Shown here: piece after piece, positions 36,091 to 44,329 of the stretch | Layout: each line of letters starts with the position of its first letter | Numbering within the stretch: position 1 is the first letter of the stretch | From: Diaphorobacter ruginosibacter | Lineage (GTDB): Bacteria; Pseudomonadota; Gammaproteobacteria; Burkholderiales; Burkholderiaceae_C | Length of the DNA stretch: 64,000 nt | Direction: 5' to 3' | Assembly: GCF_014395975.1 (NCBI RefSeq) | Contig: NZ_CP060714.1 | Coordinates: 5,103,373 to 5,167,372, forward strand | Position numbers and translations under genes: made by a program | The notes under the pieces: generated by a model | Database searches by the model: none | Told to the model about the DNA's origin: nothing | The model's input: only the letters and a program-made list of their open reading frames with translations

Positions 36091-36626
36091 GCTCCCGCCG
36101 GGCATGGAGGAGGCAGGGAAATGGTTTGCAGGTAGCAGGCATGGTCGGCCGGGCAGGCATGCTCCTGGGCCGCCTCGAACCTGTCTTCCCCAGACGGCAG
36201 GACATCGGATTTCCATGCGATGAGCACGCCGATCTGCCGTGTTCCGTGGGGAGCCGCATCGTCGACGGCGAAGACGAGCGCCTTGCCCATGCCCGGGGTG
36301 GAATCGACGGCCTCGTGCCATTGCGCCGTATCGCTTTGCGCCAGTTGGGCAGTGGTGCACGGGAGGGAAAGGCAGGCATCCGCGCTGCCGGGCACGGCCT
36401 CGGAGGTGTAGATGGAGACGTGCTCGGAGGCCCGTGGGTTGGCGCGGATGCGCTCCCCCAGGTCCTCGATCAGCCGGATGGCCTGCGAACGGCGGATGCC
36501 CGCCTGTGCATCCCGCAGGGTGCGCATGTGGATGGAGATCACGCTGAACAGGCCGAGGCTGACGATCAGCAGGGCGGCCAGGGCTTCGAGCAGCGCGGTT
36601 CCGTCTTGATGGCTACGGATGGGCAT
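36081..36626 (-). CDS. pilV: Type IV pilus modification protein PilV
   Basis: Protein of 181 residues starting MPIRSHQDGTALLEALAALL at 36626, with a GTG four codons upstream as an alternative. The prepilin motif is DG|TALLEALAALLIVSLGL with Glu at mature position 5. The C-terminal part has conserved Cys pairs (CLSLPCTTAQLAQ, ACPADHACYLQTI), probably disulphides. It is the first gene of the minor pilin operon. No fimT or pilE gene accompanies it. Confidence 0.87.
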   Translation of the reverse strand: MPIRSHQDGTALLEALAALLIVSLGLFSVISIHMRTLRDAQAGIRRSQAIRLIEDLGERIRANPRASEHVSIYTSEAVPGSADACLSLPCTTAQLAQSDTAQWHEAVDSTPGMGKALVFAVDDAAPHGTRQIGVLIAWKSDVLPSGEDRFEAAQEHACPADHACYLQTISLPPPCPAGACR

Positions 36627-37004
36627 GGAATTCCACACATCAAAGGAAAAGGGCGATGACGGGAGTGCGTCATCGAGGGTGCTATTGAGCCGCCGTGTGG
36701 ACGGATTCGAAACGCCGTTGGCTGAAGATCACTGCAATTGATTCCAGATTCGCGACGTTGATTGATGTTTTTCAATGCCGGGCCGCGTCGGAGCGCGCCA
36801 TGCGACGCCACTGCGGGAAGTCAGTGCACGGGCGGGCAGGACATGGTTGCTTCCATGCCGCGTGAGGGTCTTTCAGTTTGTGAAAGGGGCGCTTGCGAAC
36901 TATGCGATTGCGCGCCATCCCCCGCATTGCAAGATGGAAACCTCTTTTTTTGACCCGAGCGGCGTTCGCCTTCCTGGTGAGCGCCGTGCACTCCCAGGCG
37001 ATGC
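36627..37004. other. Divergent intergenic region between pilV and the C5-acid catabolic operon
   Basis: I find no gene in this 378-base gap. Two small inverted repeats are visible: GATGAC/GTCATC (36655-36660 and 36669-36674), close to pilV, and CTTTCA/TGAAAG (36870-36875 and 36881-36886), about 120 bases upstream of the gene at 37005. The second could be an operator for the catabolic operon. Promoters for both directions must lie here. Confidence 0.5.
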
Positions 37005-37898
37005 ATGAGCGATATCCCACCTCCGACGATCGATGACAAGCAACTGGCGCACCTGCGCAGCTGGATCGGCAAGAGCGAAACCACCCCTGACCTGATCACC
37101 CCCGCGCCCGTGCGCAGCCTCTCGGCCACGCTCGACCGTGATGATGCCGCGCCAGGGGCGGGCACGGTGATCGCGCCACTCTGGCACTGGCTGTACTTTC
37201 TTCCGCATGCGCGCCAGAGCGAGATCGGCGCTGACGGCCACCCGACCCGCGGCGGCTTCCTGCCCCCCGTACCGCTGCCGCGCCGCATGTGGGCCGGCGG
37301 CCGGCTCGTGTGGGAGACGGGCAACCCGCTGGAGGTCGGGCAGAGCGTCGAACGTGTCTCGACCATCCGGTCCGTCGATCACAAGGCAGGACGATCGGGC
37401 GAACTGCTGTTCGTGCTGGTGGAGCACCGCTTTTCCAATGAGCGCGGCCTTGCGCTGACCGAGGAGCACGACATCGTCTACCGCGCGGCTGCGGCACCCG
37501 GCGCCCCCGAGCCTGTACCGCAGAGGCCGCCGCAGGACGGGCAGGCGGCATGGTCGCGGCGGATCGTGCCGGACGACGTGCTGCTGTTCCGCTATTCGGC
37601 GCTCACCTTCAATGGCCACCGCATCCACTATGACCGCAAGTACGTGACCGAGGTGGAGGGCTATCCGGGCCTGATCGTGCACGGCCCGCTGATCGCCACG
37701 CTGCTGCTCGACCTGCTGCGCCGTCATCTGCCGGGAGCGGCGGTGCGCGCGTTCTCGTTCAAGGCCGTGCGTCCCACCTTCGACCTGAACGCCTTCAGCG
37801 TGCATGGCAGGCCGTCCGCGGACGGCCGCACGGTCCTGCTCTGGGCGCAGGACCACGATGGGTGGCTGACCATGCAGGGCACCGCCGAACTCGCCTGA
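37005..37898 (+). CDS. MaoC/FAS1-like hydratase, mesaconyl-C4-CoA or itaconyl-CoA hydratase-like
   Basis: Protein of 297 residues with two hot-dog domains. The N-terminal half is a FAS1-type dehydratase domain (APLWHWLYFLPHARQSE). The C-terminal half has the hydratase pattern FRYSALTFNGHRIHYDRKYV followed by GYPGLIVHGPLIATLL. This architecture is that of mesaconyl-C4-CoA hydratase (Meh) and related enzymes that make citramalyl-CoA. It is the first gene of an operon that also encodes a CaiB CoA-transferase and a CitE-like lyase, the two partner reactions, which supports this role. Confidence 0.83.
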   Translation: MSDIPPPTIDDKQLAHLRSWIGKSETTPDLITPAPVRSLSATLDRDDAAPGAGTVIAPLWHWLYFLPHARQSEIGADGHPTRGGFLPPVPLPRRMWAGGRLVWETGNPLEVGQSVERVSTIRSVDHKAGRSGELLFVLVEHRFSNERGLALTEEHDIVYRAAAAPGAPEPVPQRPPQDGQAAWSRRIVPDDVLLFRYSALTFNGHRIHYDRKYVTEVEGYPGLIVHGPLIATLLLDLLRRHLPGAAVRAFSFKAVRPTFDLNAFSVHGRPSADGRTVLLWAQDHDGWLTMQGTAELA

Positions 37899-37933
37899 GG
37901 CGAGTGGCCTCCGAACCGCCGAGACAGACAACG

Positions 37934-39100
37934 ATGATCGAACAGACACTCTCGAACAACTACCCCGAAATCCGCGACGCCATCCGCGCGCTGTGCGCGG
38001 AATTCCCCGATGAATACTTCCGCAAGGTGGACGAGGCGCGTGCCTACCCCGAGCAATTCGTGGATGCGCTCACGCGGGCCGGCTGGCTTGCCGCGCTGAT
38101 TCCCGCCGAATACGGCGGCTCCGGACTGGGGCTTGCCGAGGCCTCGGTCATCATGGAGGAGATCAACCGCTCGGGCGGCAACTCCGGCGCATGCCATGGC
38201 CAGATGTACAACATGGGAACGCTGCTGCGCCACGGCTCCGAGGCTCAGAAGCAGAAGTACCTGCCGAGGATCGCGTCGGGCGAATGGCGCCTGCAGTCCA
38301 TGGGCGTGACGGAGCCGAGCACCGGCACCGACACCACCCGGATCAAGACCACGGCGGTGAAGAAGGACGGCCGCTACGTCATCAACGGACAGAAGGTCTG
38401 GATCAGCCGCGTCCAGCACAGCGACTGGATGATCCTGCTGGCGCGCACCACGCCGCTCGCCGACGTGAGGAAGAAGAGCGAGGGTATGTCGATCTTCATG
38501 GTTGACCTGCGCGAGGCCGAGAAGAGCGGCATGACCGTGCGGCCGATCCTCAACATGGTCAACCACGAGACCAACGAGCTGTTCTTCGAGAACCTCGAGA
38601 TCCCCGAGGAAAACCTGATCGGAGAGGAGGGCAAGGGCTTCAAGTACATCCTCGACGGGCTGAACGCGGAACGCACGCTTATTGCGGCCGAGTGCATCGG
38701 CGACGGCTACTGGTTCATCGACCGGGTGACCCACTACGTCAAGGACCGCACGGTGTTCGGCCGGCCGATCGGCCAGAACCAGGGCGTGCAGTTCCCGATC
38801 GCCGATGCGTTCATCGAGATCGAGGCCGCCAACCTGATGCGCTGGAAGGCCTGCGAGCTGTTCGACCGGCATGAGCCCATGGGGGCGCAGGCGAACATGG
38901 CCAAGTACCTGGCGGCCAAGGCCAGCTGGGAGGCGGCCAACGCCTGCCTGCAATTCCATGGCGGCTTCGGCTTTGCCAGCGAATACGACGTGGAGCGCAA
39001 GTTCCGCGAGACGCGCCTCTACCAGGTCGCGCCGATCTCGACCAATCTCATCTATTCGTACGTGGCCGAGCACATCCTCGGACTGCCGCGCTCGTTCTGA
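37934..39100 (+). CDS. Acyl-CoA dehydrogenase
   Basis: FAD enzyme of 388 residues starting MIEQTLSNNYPEIRDA. It has the family blocks LIPAEYGGSGLGLAEA, MGVTEPSTGTDTTRIKT and NGQKVWISRVQHSDW. The usual C-terminal catalytic Glu position reads YQVAPISTNLI, with no Glu. A Glu in LDGLNAERTLIAAE sits where isovaleryl-CoA dehydrogenase carries its base, so it may use that one. In this operon it could oxidise methylsuccinyl-CoA or a similar branched C5 thioester to mesaconyl-CoA; that is inference. The gene follows the hydratase gene by 35 bases. Confidence 0.9.
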   Translation: MIEQTLSNNYPEIRDAIRALCAEFPDEYFRKVDEARAYPEQFVDALTRAGWLAALIPAEYGGSGLGLAEASVIMEEINRSGGNSGACHGQMYNMGTLLRHGSEAQKQKYLPRIASGEWRLQSMGVTEPSTGTDTTRIKTTAVKKDGRYVINGQKVWISRVQHSDWMILLARTTPLADVRKKSEGMSIFMVDLREAEKSGMTVRPILNMVNHETNELFFENLEIPEENLIGEEGKGFKYILDGLNAERTLIAAECIGDGYWFIDRVTHYVKDRTVFGRPIGQNQGVQFPIADAFIEIEAANLMRWKACELFDRHEPMGAQANMAKYLAAKASWEAANACLQFHGGFGFASEYDVERKFRETRLYQVAPISTNLIYSYVAEHILGLPRSF

Positions 39101-39111
39101 AGGTGCCCGCC

Positions 39112-40332
39112 ATGCCATCCCACCAGAACACAGGCCGCGGCAGCGGTCCACGCCCGCTCGACGGCATCACCGTGGTGTCGCTGGAGCATGCGGTGGCCGC
39201 GCCGTTCTGCACGCGCCAGCTGGCCGACCTGGGCGCGCGCGTCATCAAGGTGGAGCGGCCGGGGGCCGGAGATTTCGCGCGCGGATACGACCAGCGCGTG
39301 CTCGGCCAGTCGTCGCACTTCACCTGGATCAACCGAAGCAAGGAAAGCCTCGCGCTCGATCTCAAGCAGCCGCTGGCGCTCCAGGCGCTGATGCAGCTCC
39401 TGGGCGAGGCCGACGTGCTGGTGCAGAACCTCGCTCCGGGCGCCGCCGCGCGCATGGGGCTGTCGTTCGAGGCGCTGCGCGTGCAATTCCCGAGGCTCAT
39501 CGTCTGCGACATCAGCGGCTATGGGGCGGATGGCCCCTACCGCGACAAGAAGGCGTACGACCTGCTGATCCAGAGCGAGGCCGGCTTTCTGTCGATCACG
39601 GGAACGCCCGAGACGCCGAGCAAGGCAGGCATCTCGGTGGCCGACATCGCGGCAGGCATGTATGCCTACACCAACATTCTGTCGGCGCTGCTGCTGCGCG
39701 GGAGGACGGGTGAGGGCAGCCACATCGACGTGTCCATGCTCGAGGCGCTGGGCGAGTGGATGGGCTATCCCATGTACTACGCGCACGACGGCGCACCGCC
39801 GCCGCCGCGCACCGGTGCATCGCACGCCAGCATCTATCCGTATGGCCCGTTCGTCGCGGGCGATGGCGGCACCGTGATGCTGGGACTGCAGAACGAACGC
39901 GAATGGCAGGCGTTCTGCGACAAGGTGCTGGAGCGCCCCGAGCTGGCCCGCGACGCACGCTTTGACAGCAACGCACAGCGCAACCGGAACCGCGATGCAC
40001 TGCAGGCCGAGATCCTGCTTATCTTCGGTGCGCTCACCGCCGGGCAGGTGGTGCAGCGGCTGGATGCCGCGGGCATCGCCAATGCGCACGTGAACGACAT
40101 GGCCGGGCTCTGGGCGCATCCGCAGCTCGAGGCCCGCCAGCGCTGGCGCACGGTGAACACCCCCGCTGGCGACGTGCAGGCCTTGTTGCCGCCAGGCCTG
40201 AACAGCGCGTTCGACTATCGCATGGATGCGGTGCCCGCAGTGGGCGAACACACGGCCCGCATCCTGGCCTCGCTCGGCCTGAGCGGCGAGCAGATCGATG
40301 CCGTGATGAACCACGGCAAGGTGGCCGACTGA
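39112..40332 (+). CDS. CaiB/BaiF family (class III) CoA-transferase
   Basis: Enzyme of 406 residues starting MPSHQNTGRGSGPRPLDGIT at 39112 (GTG at 39103 is an alternative). Landmarks are LADLGARVIKVERPGAGDFAR, SLALDLKQPL, ISGYGADGPYRDKKAYDLL and KAGISVADIAAGMYAY with the probable catalytic Asp. Class III transferases move CoA between carboxylic acids, or within one molecule as in mesaconyl-CoA C1-C4 transferase. With the neighbouring Meh-like hydratase and CitE-like lyase this would activate or isomerise a C5 dicarboxylate. Confidence 0.92.
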   Translation: MPSHQNTGRGSGPRPLDGITVVSLEHAVAAPFCTRQLADLGARVIKVERPGAGDFARGYDQRVLGQSSHFTWINRSKESLALDLKQPLALQALMQLLGEADVLVQNLAPGAAARMGLSFEALRVQFPRLIVCDISGYGADGPYRDKKAYDLLIQSEAGFLSITGTPETPSKAGISVADIAAGMYAYTNILSALLLRGRTGEGSHIDVSMLEALGEWMGYPMYYAHDGAPPPPRTGASHASIYPYGPFVAGDGGTVMLGLQNEREWQAFCDKVLERPELARDARFDSNAQRNRNRDALQAEILLIFGALTAGQVVQRLDAAGIANAHVNDMAGLWAHPQLEARQRWRTVNTPAGDVQALLPPGLNSAFDYRMDAVPAVGEHTARILASLGLSGEQIDAVMNHGKVAD

Positions 40333-40364
40333 ATGCCGGCCGCCCGTCACCAGGAGACATTGTG

Positions 40365-41729
40365 ATGAAACAGGAAACCGTCGCCGGCATTCAACCGCTG
40401 ACGTCATTTGCAGCCAGCCTGCGCTGGCAGGACATCCCGCAGGAGGTGCAGCGCAAGGCCGAGGACCTCGCCGTGGATTGGTTCGGCTCGGTGCTTGCGG
40501 GACAGAATGCGCGCCCGGTGAGGGCCCTTGCCAGTTTCGCGCTTTCGCAGGGGCCGCGCCAGGGCGACTGCGAAGTCATAGGGCAACGTGCAGGCACGTC
40601 GCCGATGATGGCCGCGATGGCGAACGCAGCGGCGTCGCATGTGGCGGAGCAGGACGACGTGCACAACGGATCGGTGTTCCATCCGGCCGCGGTCGTGTTT
40701 CCGCCCGCGCTGGCCGTGGCGCAGAGCATCGGCGCGAGCGGCGAGCGCTTCATGGCGGCCTGCGTTGCCGGCTACGAGGTTGGCATCCGCGTGGGCGAGT
40801 TCATGGGCCGCAGCCACTACCGCATCTTCCACACCACCGGCACCGTCGGCACCATCGCCGCCGCTGCGGCTGTCGGCAACCTGCTGGAGCTCACCCCGCA
40901 GCAGATGCAGCATGCCTTCGGCTCGGCAGGCACGCAGGCGGCGGGCCTGTGGGAGTTCCTGCGCACCGCGGCGGACAGCAAGCAGCTGCATACGGCACAT
41001 GCCGCATCGGCCGGCCTGGCTGCGGCCTACCTTGCGCGCGACGGTTTCACCGGCGCCCAGGACATCTTCACGGGCCCGCAGGGCATGGCCGCGGGCATGT
41101 CCACCGATGCGGATGCCTCCAGGCTGACCGACGGCCTGGGCACGCGGTGGGCCACGCCCGAGACCTCGTTCAAGTGGCATGCATCATGCCGCCACACGCA
41201 TCCCGCGGCGGACGCTCTGCTGCAGGTGCTTGAGCGCAACCAGCTGACCCCGGCCGACATCGCGCGGATCACCTGCCATGTGCACCAGGGGGCGATCGAC
41301 GTGCTGGGGCCCGTGGTGTCGCCAGCCACGGTGCACCAGAGCAAGTTCTCGATGGGCACGGTACTGGCCATCGCGGCGCGTTTCGGCCATGCCGGCCTGA
41401 CGGAGTTCGACGAGCAGTTCCTTGCTCCCGACACCGTCGCGCTGCGCGACAAGGTGCACATGGTGCTCGACGACGAGGTCGATACCGCCTATCCCCGGCG
41501 CTGGATCGGCAAGGTGACCGTGGTGACGACGGACGGCCGCACGCTGCACGGCCGTGTCGATGAACCCAAGGGCGACCCCGGCAACACGCTGTCGCGTCAG
41601 GAGATCACGGACAAGGCGCTGCGCCTTGCCGCCTACGGCTGCGACGTGCCCGAAGAGAAGGTGCGCGCGGCGGTGCAGGGCCTCTGGGACATTGCCAAGG
41701 CCAGGCACGTCGTGCGGTTGATCGGCTGA
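40365..41729 (+). CDS. MmgE/PrpD family protein
   Basis: Protein of 454 residues starting MKQETVAGIQPLTSFAASLR at 40365 after an AGGAG site. Typical family stretches are DWFGSVLAGQNARPVRALASF, ANAAASHVAEQDDVHNGSVFHP, HTTGTVGTIAAAAAVGNLL and FKWHASCRHTHPAADALL. Family members include 2-methylcitrate dehydratase and cis-aconitate decarboxylase, which makes itaconate, so a dehydratase or decarboxylase on a tricarboxylate or branched acid is likely. It lies between the CoA-transferase and binding-protein genes of the same operon. Confidence 0.9.
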   Translation: MKQETVAGIQPLTSFAASLRWQDIPQEVQRKAEDLAVDWFGSVLAGQNARPVRALASFALSQGPRQGDCEVIGQRAGTSPMMAAMANAAASHVAEQDDVHNGSVFHPAAVVFPPALAVAQSIGASGERFMAACVAGYEVGIRVGEFMGRSHYRIFHTTGTVGTIAAAAAVGNLLELTPQQMQHAFGSAGTQAAGLWEFLRTAADSKQLHTAHAASAGLAAAYLARDGFTGAQDIFTGPQGMAAGMSTDADASRLTDGLGTRWATPETSFKWHASCRHTHPAADALLQVLERNQLTPADIARITCHVHQGAIDVLGPVVSPATVHQSKFSMGTVLAIAARFGHAGLTEFDEQFLAPDTVALRDKVHMVLDDEVDTAYPRRWIGKVTVVTTDGRTLHGRVDEPKGDPGNTLSRQEITDKALRLAAYGCDVPEEKVRAAVQGLWDIAKARHVVRLIG

Positions 41730-41832
41730 GACACGCACGGCGCGCGGAGAAGAAAAGCAGGAAGAACCGCCACCGTTTGATGCCACCGCGCAGCAAACGG
41801 CCCATCCACAGAGCATTCCAAGGAGACATAGC

Positions 41833-42852
41833 ATGCCATTCACGTCCATTCCGCATTCCCTCGCATGGCCTGTCGGGCGCCGCAAGCCGCTGACCGCAGT
41901 GCGTGGCATCTCTGGCTGCGCATTTGCGGGCCTTGCGCTCGCGGGCGCGTTCACGATTTCGGCGCATGCTGCCGGATACCCCGACAAGTCGATCGTCATG
42001 GTCGTGCCCTACAGCGCGGGCGGTCCCACCGACGTGGTGGCGCGGCTGCTGGCCGTGCCGATGGGCCAGTCGCTCGGCCAGACCGTGGTCGTGGAGAACA
42101 CCGTGGGCGCGGGCGGCACGATCGCACCGGCGCGCGTGGCGCGCGCCCGGCCCGACGGCTACACCATCCTGATCCACCACATGGGCATGGCGACGGCACC
42201 CGCGCTGTACAAGAAGCTGCCCTATGACCCGCTCAAGGACTTCGAATACATCGGGCAGGTGCTCGACGTGCCGATGACGCTGCTCTCGCGCAAGGAGTTT
42301 CCGGCCAGCACCTTCCCCGAGCTGCTCGACCATGTGAAGAAGCACCAGGACAGCGTGACCATGGCGCATGCGGGAACGGGTGCGGTGTCGCAGCTGTGCA
42401 GCCTGCTGTTCATGAACCAGGTGGGGGTGAAGCTCACCACGGTTCCCTACAAGGGCGCGGGCCCGGCCATGAACGACCTGATGGGCGGGCAGGTCGATCT
42501 GCTGTGCGACCAGACCACGCAGACGGTGCCCGTGATCCAGGACGGAAAGCGCGCCAAGGTGTTCGGCGTGACGACGCCCAGGCGCCTCGCGTCACTGCCC
42601 GCCATTCCCACGCTGGACGAACAGGGGCTCAAGGGCTTCGACGTGAAGGTGTGGCATGGCATGTACGCGCCGAAGGGTACGCCGCGGGAGGTCGTCGAGA
42701 AGCTGAACAAGGCCCTGAATGCCGCCCTGGTGGACGACAACGTGAAGAAGCGCATTGCCGAACTGAGTTCGGACCTGGTGTCGCCGGACAAGGCGACGCC
42801 CGAGAGCCTGCGCACGCACCTGGCCGCCGAAGTGGATCGCTGGGGAAGGTGA
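41833..42852 (+). CDS. Bug-family TTT substrate-binding protein
   Basis: Periplasmic binding protein of 339 residues with a long signal peptide (cleavage near AHAAG, about 47-48) and an AAGGAG ribosome-binding site. The Bug fold is shown by IVMVVPYSAGGPTDVVARLL, VVVENTVGAGGTIAPARVA and VPYKGAGPAMNDLMGGQVDL. It probably captures the acid degraded by the surrounding enzymes. No membrane subunits (TctA, TctB) are adjacent. Confidence 0.92.
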   Translation: MPFTSIPHSLAWPVGRRKPLTAVRGISGCAFAGLALAGAFTISAHAAGYPDKSIVMVVPYSAGGPTDVVARLLAVPMGQSLGQTVVVENTVGAGGTIAPARVARARPDGYTILIHHMGMATAPALYKKLPYDPLKDFEYIGQVLDVPMTLLSRKEFPASTFPELLDHVKKHQDSVTMAHAGTGAVSQLCSLLFMNQVGVKLTTVPYKGAGPAMNDLMGGQVDLLCDQTTQTVPVIQDGKRAKVFGVTTPRRLASLPAIPTLDEQGLKGFDVKVWHGMYAPKGTPREVVEKLNKALNAALVDDNVKKRIAELSSDLVSPDKATPESLRTHLAAEVDRWGR

Positions 42853-42986
42853 TCCGGGCGGCCGGCGTCAGCGCGGAGTGATGCCTGCCCTACTTCTTTC
42901 CATTCCTTCCCTCCCTCCGACCCTTTTCCCCTGCCATTCCCGTTTCGCCGGGATGGCGAAGGGAGGGGCCGCCCGATGATTGTTTC

Positions 42987-43862
42987 ATGTCCGCCCTGAT
43001 TGCCTCCGCCAACTCCTTCCTGTTCGTTCCCGCCAGCCGTCCCGACCGTATCGCCAAGGCCCTCGCTTCGGGTGCCGACATGGTGATTGCAGACTGGGAG
43101 GACGCCGTTTCCCCGTACGACAAGGATGCTGCTCGCACCGCCCTGATGGCCGCATGCGGGGCATGGGCAGCGATCGATCGATCGCGCCTGCTGGTTCGCA
43201 TCAACGCGGCCGGCACGCCGTGGCACGGCGCGGACGTGCAGGCGCTCAAGGCGCTCGTGCAGATGGGCGTGGCGGGTGGCTGCGTGCCCAAGGCGGAGTC
43301 GGCGGAAGTGCTCGAGCGCATTGCCGGGATCGGCGGTGAGGCCTGCGCGCTGCTGGCCCTGGTCGAGAGTGTGGCGGGGCTGGATGCCGTCGATGTCCTC
43401 GCGCGCGTGCCGCAGGTGGCGCGCATCGCCTTTGGTCACCTCGATTTTCAGGTGGATGCCCGCATGCAGTGCGGGGCGGATGAAATCGAACTGCTGCCGG
43501 TTCGCATGTCCATCGTGCTCGCATCGCGCCGCGCGAACCTGCCGCCGCCGATCGACGGCGTGACCGTCGACACGCGTGATGCGCCGCGCATTCTCGGCGA
43601 CGCGCGGCGCGCACAGCGCATGGGGTTTGGCGGCAAGCTTTGCATCCACCCGGCGCAGGTGGCTGCCGTGAACGAGGTGTACGCGCCCACGGCGACCGAG
43701 GTGGAATTTGCACGGAAGGTCCGGCATGCCATGCAGCAGGCCGATGGCGGCGTGTGCGTGGTCGAGGGGCGGATGATCGATGCACCGGTGCTGAGGCTCG
43801 CGGAGCAGACACTCGCGCGGCACGACTGGGCGCAGCAGCGCATGGGCGCGTCACGCAACTGA
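42987..43862 (+). CDS. HpcH/HpaI-CitE family lyase (citramalyl-CoA/malyl-CoA lyase-like)
   Basis: TIM-barrel lyase of 291 residues starting MSALIASANSFLFVPASRPD. The CitE core blocks are FLFVPASRPDRIAKALASG, IADWEDAV, RINAAGTPWHGAD, the metal Glu in LLALVESVAGLD and the metal Asp region FGHLDFQVDA, ending with GKLCIHPAQV. CitE-like proteins cleave malyl-, citramalyl- or citryl-CoA. As the last gene after a Meh-like hydratase and CaiB transferase it would split citramalyl-CoA into acetyl-CoA and pyruvate. Confidence 0.89.
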   Translation: MSALIASANSFLFVPASRPDRIAKALASGADMVIADWEDAVSPYDKDAARTALMAACGAWAAIDRSRLLVRINAAGTPWHGADVQALKALVQMGVAGGCVPKAESAEVLERIAGIGGEACALLALVESVAGLDAVDVLARVPQVARIAFGHLDFQVDARMQCGADEIELLPVRMSIVLASRRANLPPPIDGVTVDTRDAPRILGDARRAQRMGFGGKLCIHPAQVAAVNEVYAPTATEVEFARKVRHAMQQADGGVCVVEGRMIDAPVLRLAEQTLARHDWAQQRMGASRN

Positions 43863-44008
43863 CACCTCCTGCGCCGCCATTGGCGGCCATCTCCTACTCC
43901 GGACACGTGGCCGGGCACGTATGCTGCCCGCAGGTTTCGGTTCCGGAGCCATCGGCCGGGCGCATGCCGGGTCTGTGTGTCAGTCAAGCAACTCAACAGG
44001 AGATCGAC

Positions 44009-44257
44009 ATGTCGGCTTTTCTCTGGTTCATCATCGTGGGCGGCATCGCGGGCTGGTTGGCGGGGCTCGTCATGAAGGGCGGCGGCTACGGCATTCTGGG
44101 CAACATCGTCATCGGCATCATCGGTGCGGTGCTCGGAGGCTGGGTGTTCGGTGTGCTGGGCCTGGGATCGGGCGGAGGCCTGATCGGCAGCATCCTGGTG
44201 GCCTTCGTCGGCGCGGTGATCCTGATCTTCCTTGCCCGGCTCATCAAGCGCGCATGA
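44009..44257 (+). CDS. GlsB/YeaQ/YmgE family small membrane protein
   Basis: Small hydrophobic protein of 82 residues (MSAFLWFIIVGGIAGWLAGL) with three membrane helices and many Gly, including GGGYGILGNIVIGIIGAVLG, the family hallmark. Homologues are called transglycosylase-associated or stress-induced membrane proteins, without a known biochemical role. An AGGAGATCGAC ribosome-binding site precedes the start, and a strong hairpin terminator follows within 25 bases. Confidence 0.92.
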   Translation: MSAFLWFIIVGGIAGWLAGLVMKGGGYGILGNIVIGIIGAVLGGWVFGVLGLGSGGGLIGSILVAFVGAVILIFLARLIKRA

Positions 44258-44280
44258 GGGCGGTGCCCGTTCCGCAAGAA

Positions 44281-44312
44281 AAAAAACCGCGCAGGGCCTG
44301 CGCGGTTTTTTT
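44281..44312. terminator. Bidirectional rho-independent terminator
   Basis: CCGCGCAGG (44287-44295) and CCTGCGCGG (44297-44305) pair, flanked by six A on the left and seven T on the right, so it can terminate transcription from both sides. It lies between the convergent ymgE-like and MFS genes. Confidence 0.9.
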
Positions 44313-44329
44313 GTCTTCGGCGCAGACGC

